DNA of 64,000 nt from positions 1-64,000 of the forward strand of contig NZ_FRBL01000011.1 in assembly GCF_900142605.1 (NCBI RefSeq), given 5' to 3'. The position numbers and the translations under genes were made by a program. Of this stretch, positions 41,691-51,398 are shown piece after piece. The first letter of the stretch is position 1. Every line of letters starts with the position of its first letter. The notes under the pieces were generated by a model. It ran no database searches, had not been told where the DNA came from, and worked only from the letters and a program-made list of their open reading frames with translations. This stretch comes from Chitinophaga jiangningensis. GTDB taxonomy: Bacteria > Bacteroidota > Bacteroidia > Chitinophagales > Chitinophagaceae.

Positions 41691-43417
41691 GTTTGTTTTC
41701 CGGGTTTTACAGTGGGGTAAAATTTCTTTTGCTGCAGTATAAAACGCTTATGCAGGAACTCGCCGGGATCTGCCGGCGGCTTACGCAAAATGATGTTTTG
41801 CAGGTCATCATTTTTCTGCTTGCTGGTATCACCGGGCTCGCCCATCTTATCACTCTCCTGCCCCCGGTGGATGTTGGTTTTCACTTCATCAGTATTACGA
41901 TCCCCATGTGTAGGCAGTTTATCCACTTTTGTATCTGATGATAACTGTTCGTCTTTGGACTGTGGCTTTCTTTCTTTGAGCGGTTCATCTTTTTTATCAT
42001 CTTTCAGCTTTTTACTTTTTGCATCTTTTTTTATGTCTGCTGCTGCGCTGCTATCGGCCTCATATTTGGCATGCTGATTCAGCTTCATGCTTTTCTGCAC
42101 TTTATCGGACAGGGAGGGGTCCAGCCCTTCCGCTACCTTAAATGCATCTGCGGCTTCATCAAAGCGGCCCAGCTTACTGAGTGCCAGGCCACGGTTATAC
42201 GCACCGGCAGCGCTGCTGTCCAGCGCAAACAAAGCAGCTGCAGTTTCATAGTCGCCCGCCTGGTAGGCCGCTGCGGCCTTATGCGGCAGGTCCTTAAACC
42301 GCGTTTCGGCCTCCGTATAGTCGTGCTGGTTATACAGTACTTGTCCCTGATAATCCGCCGTATACCACCACGATGCCTGTTTGCTTTTTACACTGCAACT
42401 GCTCATCACCAGCAACAGCAGGCACCAGTGTACGGCCCAGCCTTTACGGGCAAAAAACAGGGTAATCACCATCACGGGCAATATCAGGAGGTAGCCCATA
42501 TCGTCCCAATCCTTGCTGCTTTTTTCCTTATCGGATTCAAATACCAGGTTCTTGCGGATTTGCGCTGCAATGCCACCAACGTCTGTAGTATCCAGTGTTA
42601 GCGGAGTGATAGCGAGTTTGGCATTTTTAAGTTGTTGCAATACTGCCGGGTCCTGTTTCGAGGTCACATTTTTAATACCCGGCACCGGCGCTCCTTCCGG
42701 TGACGACATCAGGATCACATCCAGCCGGTGTATGCTGCTGTTTAAGAAGTTCGTATAGGCGATCGCGTCAGATGCGGTAATTTCATCCGTAAATAGCAGG
42801 ATCGTGCTGGGCGCCAGTACCGGCCGCATCACCGTATCTATTTCCTGCAATAACAGCTGGGTATTATTTCCCGGCACCGGCATCTCAAAAGTATTTAAAC
42901 TACCCGCATGCATTTTTACAATACTGTAATCGCTGGTAAAAGGCAGCACCAGGTGAGGTGTGCCGGCGTAGGCCATCAGTCCGGCCCTGGCGCCGGGATG
43001 GGCATCCAGGAAATCGCTGATTTTGAGCTTGGCGCGTTCCAGCCGGGTAGGTTGTATATCGGTGGCGGTCATTGATTTAGTGAGATCTAATACAATCAGC
43101 ACAACGGCCTGCACTTTCTGGCCCGGGATTTCCGTTTTCTTCCAGGCAGGGCCTGCCACTCCCAGTATCGCGGCGCTGCCTCCCAAAACGAGTAACAGCA
43201 ACGGCCACACGATGCTCCAGCGGCTACCTTTGGAAAACAGGTAAGGCCGCAATACCGGTCCTATCACACGTTTCCAGCGCTCCGGCTCGCGGGCGCCAAT
43301 TAACAGCAGCACTACAATAATGCCCAGCACTTCAAATAAATGCAGCAGCTTAGGCCGCAGAAAATGAAACTGCTGCCAGTTAATATCCAGATCTATATGT
43401 TGCCACCATTCATGCAT
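41684..43417 (-). CDS. BatB-BatC fusion: VWA domain plus tetratricopeptide region
   Basis: 577 residues. Two helices (about 25-42, 67-88), a von Willebrand A domain (about 104-300) whose metal site reads DLTKS (Asp111, Thr113, Ser115) instead of DxSxS, another helix, then a lipoprotein-like signal in mid-protein (LVMSSC, Cys341) and TPR repeats (about 365-450) plus a long charged Lys/Asp tail. In other genomes these halves are separate BatB and BatC genes, so this is a gene fusion that still carries the BatC-like signal sequence. Overlaps BatA by 8 bases. Confidence 0.85.
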   Translation of the reverse strand: MHEWWQHIDLDINWQQFHFLRPKLLHLFEVLGIIVVLLLIGAREPERWKRVIGPVLRPYLFSKGSRWSIVWPLLLLVLGGSAAILGVAGPAWKKTEIPGQKVQAVVLIVLDLTKSMTATDIQPTRLERAKLKISDFLDAHPGARAGLMAYAGTPHLVLPFTSDYSIVKMHAGSLNTFEMPVPGNNTQLLLQEIDTVMRPVLAPSTILLFTDEITASDAIAYTNFLNSSIHRLDVILMSSPEGAPVPGIKNVTSKQDPAVLQQLKNAKLAITPLTLDTTDVGGIAAQIRKNLVFESDKEKSSKDWDDMGYLLILPVMVITLFFARKGWAVHWCLLLLVMSSCSVKSKQASWWYTADYQGQVLYNQHDYTEAETRFKDLPHKAAAAYQAGDYETAAALFALDSSAAGAYNRGLALSKLGRFDEAADAFKVAEGLDPSLSDKVQKSMKLNQHAKYEADSSAAADIKKDAKSKKLKDDKKDEPLKERKPQSKDEQLSSDTKVDKLPTHGDRNTDEVKTNIHRGQESDKMGEPGDTSKQKNDDLQNIILRKPPADPGEFLHKRFILQQKKFYPTVKPGKQTW

Positions 43418-44402
43418 GCTTCCAGTTTTTTGCCGCCAGCAGGTATACAGCCAGTAAGAAATAATACAACAGTACCAGCAGCAAACCTGCTGCCAGCGGA
43501 TAGTAATACAGCAGCTCCACCGGTTTGTAGTTTTGCTCCAGGTATTCTACCGGGGCCAGTTTATCCAGCATCTGGTATACTGCTTCCAGCTCTTTTTCGT
43601 TCATGGCGTTGAAGTAGCGGCCACCCGTATTTTTTGCTACTGACTTCAGGGTATTTTCATCGAGGTCGTAGCCACCGGAGCCGCTGGCCTGGCCTATTCC
43701 GAGGGTATAAATTGTGATGGAATCTTTTGCCGCACTGGTAGCGGCATCCAGCGGTGATATGTCTGCACCGGTGTCCACACCGTCCGTCAGCAGCAGCAAT
43801 ATTTTCTGCTTTAAAGTATCGGCTTTCAGGATGCGGGTGCTGAATGCGATGGCGTCGCCGATGTTGGTCATCTGACCGGCCATACCTACTTCCGTTTGGT
43901 TCAGCAACCAGGTGATCATGTTCAGGTCCGCCGTGAGCGGGGCCTGGAGGTAGGCGTTACTACCAAATACCACAAGGCCCATCTGGTCACTCTTGCGTCG
44001 TTTCACAAAGTCTGACATCAGCTGCTTTACAGCATCCCAGCGGGTGGTATGCTTACCGCGCACAATCCAGTCGGGCTGGGACATGCTTCCTGAAATATCC
44101 GCTGCTATCAAAAAGCTTCTTACCGTTTTGGGTACTTTCTCCGGTTCACTTACATACCGGGGAGATGCCGCAGCCGCGAGGATACAGGCCCAGGTAAGGA
44201 ACAATACAATCCAGCCAGGCACATTACTACCGGTGACCCATGCACGCTTACGGGGCTTATGCCCGATAGCGGCGGCGGCCACGCCGAAATGCGGCAGTAG
44301 CAGCGCTGCGCTGCGGCGCCGCCAGGCCGGCAATAAAAAGTAGATCAGCAGCGGCAGCGGCAGTAACAGGAATACCCATTTATATGCTATTTCCAGGTGC
44401 AT
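43410..44402 (-). CDS. BatA-like VWA membrane protein
   Basis: 330 residues. N-terminal BatA helix region (about 8-25, 62-80), VWA domain (about 95-290) with a canonical metal site DISGS (Asp102, Ser104, Ser106) and LLTDGVDTG, and a C-terminal helix (about 305-325). Works with MoxR and BatB. Overlaps the DUF4381-like gene by 23 bases upstream and BatB-BatC by 8 downstream. Confidence 0.9.
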   Translation of the reverse strand: MHLEIAYKWVFLLLPLPLLIYFLLPAWRRRSAALLLPHFGVAAAAIGHKPRKRAWVTGSNVPGWIVLFLTWACILAAAASPRYVSEPEKVPKTVRSFLIAADISGSMSQPDWIVRGKHTTRWDAVKQLMSDFVKRRKSDQMGLVVFGSNAYLQAPLTADLNMITWLLNQTEVGMAGQMTNIGDAIAFSTRILKADTLKQKILLLLTDGVDTGADISPLDAATSAAKDSITIYTLGIGQASGSGGYDLDENTLKSVAKNTGGRYFNAMNEKELEAVYQMLDKLAPVEYLEQNYKPVELLYYYPLAAGLLLVLLYYFLLAVYLLAAKNWKHA

Positions 44403-44874
44403 GTTTGTGATGCCGTATCCAGCTTTTAGCTTTAGTAATAAATTGATTTATATTTTCCGGAGCGATCGGTTCCGCTCCCGGTTTATATAATGAAACCTGC
44501 AGCAAGCCAGCATCTTCAGCGGTAAAGCCAGGTGCCGGCCTGCTGCTGTTGTTCAGAAAATCCATCCAGGGCTGTTGTTGCAGAGAGGCAACTGTAGCAG
44601 CACCATAGCGGTGCATGGCAATCTGCTTCAGCAGCATATCCGTATCAAACAGTAGTTGTGCAGGCGTAAGCTGTGCCTGCTGTTTGGCTTCCAGCCAGGC
44701 CAGTGCGTGACGGCGATAACGATTGCGCCTGTATCTTCTCACTAACAAAAAAACAGCTGTAACCAGCAGCAACAGCAAAAGTACACCGGCCACATACCAG
44801 CCGGGCGCCGCAAAGGTAAACGGTACCGGATCGGGCACTATCAGTTGTCCTATATCGTTGCCGGGTTGCGCCAT
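44380..44874 (-). CDS. DUF4381-like membrane protein of the Bat operon
   Basis: 164 residues, one helix (about 25-47, WYVAGVLLLLLLVTAVFLLV) followed by a basic stretch (RRYRRNRYRR) and a helical cytoplasmic domain. Position between DUF58 and BatA and the overall look match DUF4381. Function unknown. Confidence 0.75.
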   Translation of the reverse strand: MAQPGNDIGQLIVPDPVPFTFAAPGWYVAGVLLLLLLVTAVFLLVRRYRRNRYRRHALAWLEAKQQAQLTPAQLLFDTDMLLKQIAMHRYGAATVASLQQQPWMDFLNNSSRPAPGFTAEDAGLLQVSLYKPGAEPIAPENINQFITKAKSWIRHHKHAPGNSI

Positions 44875-44875
44875 A

Positions 44876-45817
44876 TCATTTGTTTCTGTTACTGAAAAAT
44901 CCGATCACCTGCGAGGAGGCAGGCTGCGTGGTATCCATAAAGATCACCGGAATGCGGTAGTTCCTGAATTCCTCTGCCAGCCTGAGTTGCATCTTTTTGT
45001 ATGCTTCCTCATATTTTTGCCCTGCGTTATGCAGGCTATTTTTCCACCGGAGTTGTTTTTTTCCGTCGCCCAGTATCAGCCTGCCATCCGGCAGTGCGGC
45101 ATCCAGTGGATCGGAAATATGCACCAGCATCACATCATTGTGCAAAGCCAGTCCACGCAATAGCTTCACGGTTGTATCATCCGCTGCGGTGAAGTCGCTG
45201 ATCACCGCAATTACGTAATCATGGGTAACGGAAGCGGCTGTACGCTTCAGCATATCATTGAGCAGGGAAATGTTTACTGCTGCCGGCTTACGTGCCGGAA
45301 GGAGTGCATTTTTTTCTGCAATACTTTTCAGCAGGTACTGCACATGTGTTTTACTCCGGGCAGGATGAATAAATTCGAATCCATCTTCGTTATATACAAT
45401 CCCCCCTACCCTGTCGCCCCGGCGGATGGTGTAAAAAGCGCTGAGGGCCGCTACCTGTGCGGCTATCACCGACTTCACCTGCTCCTGTGAACCAAAGAAC
45501 AACTGGCTGCTCTGGTCCACCACCAGGAAAGAAGGGCGTTCTTTTTCTTCATTAAACACTTTGGTATGGGTAGTGCCGGTGCGGGCAGTCACGCGCCAGT
45601 CAATGTTACGCACATCATCACCGGGTACGTATACACGTACTTCTTCAAAATCGAGCCCGCGGCCTCTCAGCCGGCTTGCATGCCTGCCTGCCAGGATGCT
45701 GTATACCGGGTGCTGGGGCAGGATCGGAATTTCCTGCACATAGTACTGGTAGCGCATCAGCTCATCGAGGGTAACCGCTACTCCTTCCGGCCATTTATGT
45801 GAAGTATTGTTACGCAA
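44876..45817 (-). CDS. DUF58 domain-containing protein
   Basis: 313 residues without membrane helices. The DUF58 signature GRGLDFEEVRVYVPGDDVRNIDWRVTARTG appears at about residues 51-80 in pieces, followed by a VWA-like fold (FLVVDQSSQLFFG). It is the usual partner of MoxR ATPases. Overlaps the MoxR gene by 8 bases. Confidence 0.95.
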   Translation of the reverse strand: MRNNTSHKWPEGVAVTLDELMRYQYYVQEIPILPQHPVYSILAGRHASRLRGRGLDFEEVRVYVPGDDVRNIDWRVTARTGTTHTKVFNEEKERPSFLVVDQSSQLFFGSQEQVKSVIAAQVAALSAFYTIRRGDRVGGIVYNEDGFEFIHPARSKTHVQYLLKSIAEKNALLPARKPAAVNISLLNDMLKRTAASVTHDYVIAVISDFTAADDTTVKLLRGLALHNDVMLVHISDPLDAALPDGRLILGDGKKQLRWKNSLHNAGQKYEEAYKKMQLRLAEEFRNYRIPVIFMDTTQPASSQVIGFFSNRNK

Positions 45818-46769
45818 CGGGTACTACTTTTAACAGTTCGTCAATGACTTTATCAGCGCCCATGCGGGCAACGTTGGCTTCGTAACTGAGGATGATACGG
45901 TGGCGCAGTACATCGTGCACCATGTGGCGCACATCATCGGGTGTTACATAATCGCGGCCGTCCAGCCAGGCCACGGCGCGGGAACATTTATCCAGGCTGA
46001 TACTTCCTCTGGGGCTGGCGCCATAGTCTACCCATTTGGCCAGTTCCTCGCTGTACTTTTCCGGGAAGCGGGTAGCGTTGGTAATTTCCGCGATGTAACG
46101 TGCAGCAGCATCGCTTACCTTGATATCGTTAATCGCTTTACGCGCATCAAAAATTACCTGCTGTGATAAAGCAGGTTCATTGTTCGCTGCTCCTTTTGAT
46201 TCTTCACGCACCAGTTGTACGATCTTCATTTCATTGTCTACTGTAGGGTAATTGATTTCAAGTTTTAGTAGAAAGCGGTCCAGCTGGGCTTCCGGTAACG
46301 GGTAGGTACCTTCCTGTTCAATAGGGTTCTGAGTGGCAAGTACCATAAACAGGGGCTCCATTTTGTGCGTTTTACCGGCAACGGATACCTGCCGCTCTTC
46401 CATGGCTTCCAGCAGGGCCGACTGCACCTTTGCCGGGGCGCGGTTGATTTCATCTGCCAGCACAAGGTTGGAGAAGATGGGTCCGGGTTGGAAGAAGAAT
46501 TTTTCAGTGGCTTCCGGCTGGTAGATTTCAGTACCGGTAACGTCGGAGGGTAGTAAGTCGGGGGTAAACTGAATGCGGCTTAATTTACTATCGAGGTGTT
46601 TGGCCAGGCTTTTTACCGACCTGGTTTTTGCCAGTCCCGGCAAGCCTTCCAGCAGTACATTACCGTCGGTTAGTAGCGCTACTAATATTTTTTCGATCAC
46701 ATCATCCTGGCCGATTACATCTTCGGTGATGCGTTGCCGCAGGGTTTTGATATCGTCGAGTGTACTCAT
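45810..46769 (-). CDS. MoxR family AAA+ ATPase
   Basis: 319 residues. Walker A EGLPGLAKT (41-49), Walker B LVLADEINRAP, sensor region ATQNPIEQEGTYPLPEAQLDRF and the C-terminal lid with YGASPRGS. A chaperone-like ATPase thought to act on the metal sites of VWA proteins. First gene of the six-gene Bat operon. Confidence 0.95.
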   Translation of the reverse strand: MSTLDDIKTLRQRITEDVIGQDDVIEKILVALLTDGNVLLEGLPGLAKTRSVKSLAKHLDSKLSRIQFTPDLLPSDVTGTEIYQPEATEKFFFQPGPIFSNLVLADEINRAPAKVQSALLEAMEERQVSVAGKTHKMEPLFMVLATQNPIEQEGTYPLPEAQLDRFLLKLEINYPTVDNEMKIVQLVREESKGAANNEPALSQQVIFDARKAINDIKVSDAAARYIAEITNATRFPEKYSEELAKWVDYGASPRGSISLDKCSRAVAWLDGRDYVTPDDVRHMVHDVLRHRIILSYEANVARMGADKVIDELLKVVPVA

Positions 46770-46787
46770 CGTAACGGAATTATGAAA

Positions 46788-46817
46788 ATACCGGAGAAAG
46801 CGGGCTTTCTCCGGTAT
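46788..46817 (-). terminator. Hairpin after the sulfatase gene
   Basis: ATACCGGAGAAAGC and GCTTTCTCCGGTAT, perfect 14-bp arms with a two-base nominal loop, 14 bases past the sulfatase stop. A short TTTT follows on the minus strand. It also sits just before the MoxR start. Confidence 0.7.
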
Positions 46818-46830
46818 AAGAGTGATATAA

Positions 46831-48378
46831 TTATTTCGCGCGTGCTTTTAGTTCACCTGTAAACTCAGAAATGTCGAAACTGGCTGGTTTTTGACGTGGT
46901 GGAAACTGTTTGTAGGTAGCCAGATACCTACCTACTGCTTCGGCTGAAGGCAGGACCAGGAAAGCCCTGTCCATAAACCATTTATCGTAATAGGCTGAAG
47001 CATGGTCGTAAGCGTATTCAAACGGATCGCCACGCAGATCTTCCAACAACGGGGCTCTTAGTACATCCAGTGGTTCCCTCCACACACTCATCCCTTTATG
47101 TTCCTGTTTCATGTAGTTGAATTTCCAGCGTCCCTGTCGGAAGGCCATCAGGTCACCATCATCTGAGAAGTAAAAGAAATCCTTACGTGGACTCTCCTGT
47201 ACTTGTCCGGTCAGATATGGCAGCTGGTTATAACCATCCAGGTGCACTTTAAAACTTTTGGAACCGGCAGCATAACCATTTTTTAATTTATCCACCAGGT
47301 TAGCATCTCCACCTGCGGCAGCTACCAGGGTAGGTAACCAGTCTTCCGCAGAGAAAATTTCGTTATAAACAGTACCTGGTTTGATATGACCTGGCCATCT
47401 CACTACGCAGGGTACACGAAATGCACCTTCCCAGTTCATATCTTTTTCACCTTTGAAAGGAGATACGCCACCGTCGGGCCATTCGCATTTCATAGCACCA
47501 TTATCGGTAGAGTAGATCACGATAGTATTTTCGGTGAGGCCGTTGTCGTCGAGGAATTTGAGCAGGTCCCCTACCATTTCATCATGCTCAGTCATACCAT
47601 CAGCCTGTATCCCAAGCCCGGTGCGGCCTTTGGAAGCGGGTTTCAGGTGCGTGTTGATGTGCATGCGGGTGCTGTTAAACCATACAAAGAATGGTTTATT
47701 GGCATCTTTCTGGCGTTTCATGAAATCAATGGCTGCATCGTAGAATTCTTTATCTACTGTCTCCATACGTTTGATGGTGAGTGGGCCGGTATCCTCGATT
47801 TTACCGTCGGCAGTGGCTCTCAGCACTCCTCTGGGGCCATATCTTTTCTTAAACGCAGGATCTTTTGGGTAATCCTCATGTTCAGGTTCCTCTTCCGCAT
47901 TGAGGTGATAGAGGTTACCAAAGAACTCATCGAAACCATGTGCAGTAGGTAGAAATTTATCCAGATCGCCCAGGTGGTTTTTACCAAACTGCCCGGTAGC
48001 ATATCCCAGCGGTTTGAGGAATTCAGCAATGGTAGGGTCTTCTTTCTGCAGGCCCACGGTGGCACCGGGGAGGCCTACTTTGGTAAGTCCGGTGCGGAAA
48101 GGGCATTGCCCGGTGATGAAAGCGGCACGACCAGCGGTACAGCTTTGCTGACCATAATAATCGGTAAACATGGCGCCTTCATTGGCAATACGGTCGATGT
48201 TGGGGGTTTTAAAGCCCATCATGCCGCGGTTCCAGCAACTGAGGTTCCACAGGCCAATGTCATCCCCGAAGATCACGAGGATATTGGGCTTCTTTTGGGC
48301 TTGCAGGCTATCCATGGCGATAGCCGAAAACAACAGCAGGCAACAGGTGAATTGCCAGCATCTCTTCATAAGGTTCAT
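46831..48378 (-). CDS. Arylsulfatase-type sulfatase
   Basis: 515 residues. Signal peptide (1-28, SLQAQ). Calcium ligands in FGDDIG (Asp39, Asp40), formylglycine motif CTAGRAAFITG with Cys80, HLGDLDKF and YSTDNGAMK later. Cys-type sulfatases need a maturase; none is in the window. It hydrolyses a sulfate ester in the periplasm; the substrate, glycan or aryl, is unknown. Confidence 0.95.
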   Translation of the reverse strand: MNLMKRCWQFTCCLLLFSAIAMDSLQAQKKPNILVIFGDDIGLWNLSCWNRGMMGFKTPNIDRIANEGAMFTDYYGQQSCTAGRAAFITGQCPFRTGLTKVGLPGATVGLQKEDPTIAEFLKPLGYATGQFGKNHLGDLDKFLPTAHGFDEFFGNLYHLNAEEEPEHEDYPKDPAFKKRYGPRGVLRATADGKIEDTGPLTIKRMETVDKEFYDAAIDFMKRQKDANKPFFVWFNSTRMHINTHLKPASKGRTGLGIQADGMTEHDEMVGDLLKFLDDNGLTENTIVIYSTDNGAMKCEWPDGGVSPFKGEKDMNWEGAFRVPCVVRWPGHIKPGTVYNEIFSAEDWLPTLVAAAGGDANLVDKLKNGYAAGSKSFKVHLDGYNQLPYLTGQVQESPRKDFFYFSDDGDLMAFRQGRWKFNYMKQEHKGMSVWREPLDVLRAPLLEDLRGDPFEYAYDHASAYYDKWFMDRAFLVLPSAEAVGRYLATYKQFPPRQKPASFDISEFTGELKARAK

Positions 48379-48468
48379 AATAGAATTGTTTTGGATTGGA
48401 AAAGAGATGCTGCTAATGAAAATGCTCAGGAAAAGGATTTCATAAAGGTGAATAACACCGTATTGTTG

Positions 48469-50007
48469 TTATTGTTTACTATCATAATTTTTTATGAGGG
48501 TTTCGAAATAGCGAATCATGCGGCTATAGTTGCTGATACTGATGTATTCGTTGTTGTTATGAATGGTTTGTTGTTCGTTGTTGTTAATCAGGACAGGGTT
48601 GAAGCGGTATACGTGATCAGACACAATTTCATATTTATATCCGTCCGTACCACCGATGGTAAGGTAGGGCGTTACGATGGCATCGGGGAAATATTGTTTG
48701 ATCGTTTTTTCCATCACCCTGTACCCTTGTGAATTAGTATCGGAGATGCGGGAGGCTTCTCTGGGTGCGCCAACATCTTCAATTTCCACGTCAAAACCCC
48801 TGCAGGCATTTTGCAAGTGCTGTTTCACTTCTGCCACGGGGTTACCCGGCAGTATGCGGAAGTTTACTACAAAATCCACGATGGGGGCCAGTACATTGGA
48901 TGCATCACTACCCTTCATCATGGTGAGGGCAGTGGTAGTGCGTACAAGGGCGTTGGTGGTATGATTTGCGGTGAGTGTTTTAATGAGAGTGCCTTTTAGC
49001 AGCCACTGGTTGGAAATAGCCAGCCGGCCTTTAAAATCCATAGCACCGCCCACATTCTTAAAGAACTGATCAATAACCGGGATGATCATGGGTTTCATTT
49101 GTTCCGATTCGAGGCGCTGCATAATTACAGCAGCTTTCCCAATAGCACTTTGCAGGGGTGGCATGGAGGAGTGCCCGCCGAGTCCTTTGACTTTGACTCT
49201 TGCTGACCAGAAGCCTTTTTCGGCACAACCGATAAGAGCTACTGTGGCATTGATACCGCTGAGACTACCTTTGGAGGATACAATACCTCCTTCATCATAC
49301 ACTGCATCGAAGTGGATGCCTTTGGCTTTAAAGTCTTCCGCAATCATTTTTGCGCCATGGGTACCTCCTACTTCCTCATCGAAGCCAAAGGCGAGGTATA
49401 CGTCTCTTTCAGGCGTGTATTGCCGGGATATAAGATTATTAACAGCTTCCATCAGGGAGAACAACATATTTTTCATATCCAGTGTACCACGGCCATAGAT
49501 GCGGCCATCCGTTACGGCACCGCTGAAGGGGTAATGGGTCCACTTATCCTGTATGGCTGTCACCGGTGGCTGGGGTTTATCTTTCGGGGAGAAGATAATC
49601 TGTCCGCTATCCGTGCCTTCGTATTCGCCCGGAGGTACCACATCGTAGTGCGAGAGGAAAAGTACCGGCTTCAGGGAGCTGTTGCGGCCCTTCCAGTGGA
49701 TAACGATTCCGTGATCGTTGACTGTGTAGCTTTCCGTAGCGGCGTATACGTTAGGGTAGGCCTGCCGCAGATAGGAGGCAAATTGAGTGATGGGGCCATA
49801 GTTAAACTGGGAATAATCTGCATTTGAAACGGTAGGAATACGTATCCCTCCGGCAAAACGTTGCAGGGCGCTGTCGCTAACGGGGAAATTTTCATACGCG
49901 GCGGTGCCGGTATTCACTTTCGTGAAGGGGTAGACGAGTGTTTTTATTGCCAGCACGGCTACCAATAAAACGAGTAAGACACCGATGATTGCCAGTAGCT
50001 TCTTCAT
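48469..50007 (-). CDS. M20 family metallopeptidase, membrane-anchored
   Basis: 512 residues from MKKLLAIIGV at 50007; the frame is open 15 codons further. An N-terminal helix (5-25) anchors or exports it. Metal ligands lie in LFLSHYDVVPPGE, GRGTLDMKN and FGFDEEVGGTHGA, with a dimerisation/lid domain (about 240-400). Resembles carboxypeptidase S (PM20D1-like), which cut or form N-acyl amino acids. Lies 90 bases upstream of the sulfatase on the same strand. Confidence 0.9.
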   Translation of the reverse strand: MKKLLAIIGVLLVLLVAVLAIKTLVYPFTKVNTGTAAYENFPVSDSALQRFAGGIRIPTVSNADYSQFNYGPITQFASYLRQAYPNVYAATESYTVNDHGIVIHWKGRNSSLKPVLFLSHYDVVPPGEYEGTDSGQIIFSPKDKPQPPVTAIQDKWTHYPFSGAVTDGRIYGRGTLDMKNMLFSLMEAVNNLISRQYTPERDVYLAFGFDEEVGGTHGAKMIAEDFKAKGIHFDAVYDEGGIVSSKGSLSGINATVALIGCAEKGFWSARVKVKGLGGHSSMPPLQSAIGKAAVIMQRLESEQMKPMIIPVIDQFFKNVGGAMDFKGRLAISNQWLLKGTLIKTLTANHTTNALVRTTTALTMMKGSDASNVLAPIVDFVVNFRILPGNPVAEVKQHLQNACRGFDVEIEDVGAPREASRISDTNSQGYRVMEKTIKQYFPDAIVTPYLTIGGTDGYKYEIVSDHVYRFNPVLINNNEQQTIHNNNEYISISNYSRMIRYFETLIKNYDSKQ

Positions 50008-50066
50008 ACATAAATGTTTGGATCTACCTCCTTTAACAGCCACCTGATGCAATTGTTTGAACCCGG

Positions 50067-51287
50067 TTACAAACGGAAATATCGTTTGACCCTGGCGGTT
50101 AGTGAAGGAGTAGCTTCGAGGAAGGGCCTTTCCAGGTATTTATAGCTCAGCGTACAAACGGTTACCAGTACCAGGCTGCAGCCGGCGGTGATGAGCCAGT
50201 GCACCAGTGGCGATTGTACCCTGGCGACAGGCATGCCCAGTATAAACATGAAGGTGATAAAAAGGATCAGGCCATGGATGATGTAGAGCGAAAAAGCGAT
50301 TTGCCCCAGCAGGCAGGATGGGCGCCAGGTTAGGATACCAAACAGGGTGTTTCCGCAGGCAATGGCTACAAAAATAAAGGTGGTACACAGATAGGTAAAG
50401 AAGGAATAAATATAGGGAGAATACAGGGTAGCAATGATCAGCACAGCGATCATGAGCAGGGAAGTGATCCAGTGAGCGGCCAGCTGGCGCACTTTCGGGT
50501 GGGCAGCAAAAAATGCGGGGATCATGCCCCCGGTAAAGGCAAGTGTTTTGTTCCAGGCGTTGGCAGGGTACCAATAATAAATGATGCCGATGAAGAGGGC
50601 CAGGAAAACGGCCGCCATCAAATAAATGTAGAAGGGCGCGCGTACACCAAGTAACAGTCCGAGAAAAGGCAGCGCAGCGTAATACAGCCATTCAAAGGCA
50701 AGGCTCCACACCACGCCGGCAATGATCAGTTTAGTGCCGGAGATATGATTCACATCCGCGGCGATGGAGATCATCCACTGGCCCACATGAGCCACTAACT
50801 GCGGGAGCGGTTCGCGGAGCTTCCAATGCGTAAGGATGCCCACTACGAACAGGAGCGCGATCACCACGGCGGTATACACCGGGTAGATGCGCAGAATACG
50901 GGAGATGTAAAGTCTCACCCAATCCACCTTACGCTCCCTGGCATGTACCAGCTTGGAAAAAAAGAGGAAGGCGGTGATCATGAAGAACAGGGAGATGCAG
51001 ATGGCACCAAGATTGGCATGGATGACGGAAGGCGGCGGGGATGTCCACTTATTAGAGCGCAGGAAGAAGAACCAGATGATGGCATGATAGAGGAATACAT
51101 ATACGGCGAGGTAGCCGCGCAGGCCATCGATCGATTTGTAGCGGCCTTCCTGCGGGCGTACCTGTAGCCAGTTACTCACCAGGGTTATCCATAACAGGAT
51201 AAGCAACAGGATCAGTAACATCGGCAACAAACTAACGGGGGACATAGGCGATATCATTGGAAGTGGCACTAATATCAGGAGAAGCAC
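50067..51287 (-). CDS. Acyltransferase family 3 (OafA-like) membrane protein
   Basis: 406 residues with about ten membrane helices. The family opening KSIDGLRGYLAVYVFLYHA (catalytic His) is at about residues 51-69, and an RILRIYPVY motif follows. Such enzymes add O-acetyl or other acyl groups to surface glycans. The first 40 residues are a very hydrophobic, Leu/Pro-rich extra segment, and the start could be further in. Confidence 0.9.
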   Translation of the reverse strand: MLLLILVPLPMISPMSPVSLLPMLLILLLILLWITLVSNWLQVRPQEGRYKSIDGLRGYLAVYVFLYHAIIWFFFLRSNKWTSPPPSVIHANLGAICISLFFMITAFLFFSKLVHARERKVDWVRLYISRILRIYPVYTAVVIALLFVVGILTHWKLREPLPQLVAHVGQWMISIAADVNHISGTKLIIAGVVWSLAFEWLYYAALPFLGLLLGVRAPFYIYLMAAVFLALFIGIIYYWYPANAWNKTLAFTGGMIPAFFAAHPKVRQLAAHWITSLLMIAVLIIATLYSPYIYSFFTYLCTTFIFVAIACGNTLFGILTWRPSCLLGQIAFSLYIIHGLILFITFMFILGMPVARVQSPLVHWLITAGCSLVLVTVCTLSYKYLERPFLEATPSLTARVKRYFRL

Positions 51288-51398
51288 TGCGGCAGAATTA
51301 GCAAATGTATGCTCAAAAACAGATTTTTTTTCTTAATTTGAAGTGTCTATTATTCCAAAGTAACCGGTAATATTCATAACCCCCGCCATCCCTCAAGA

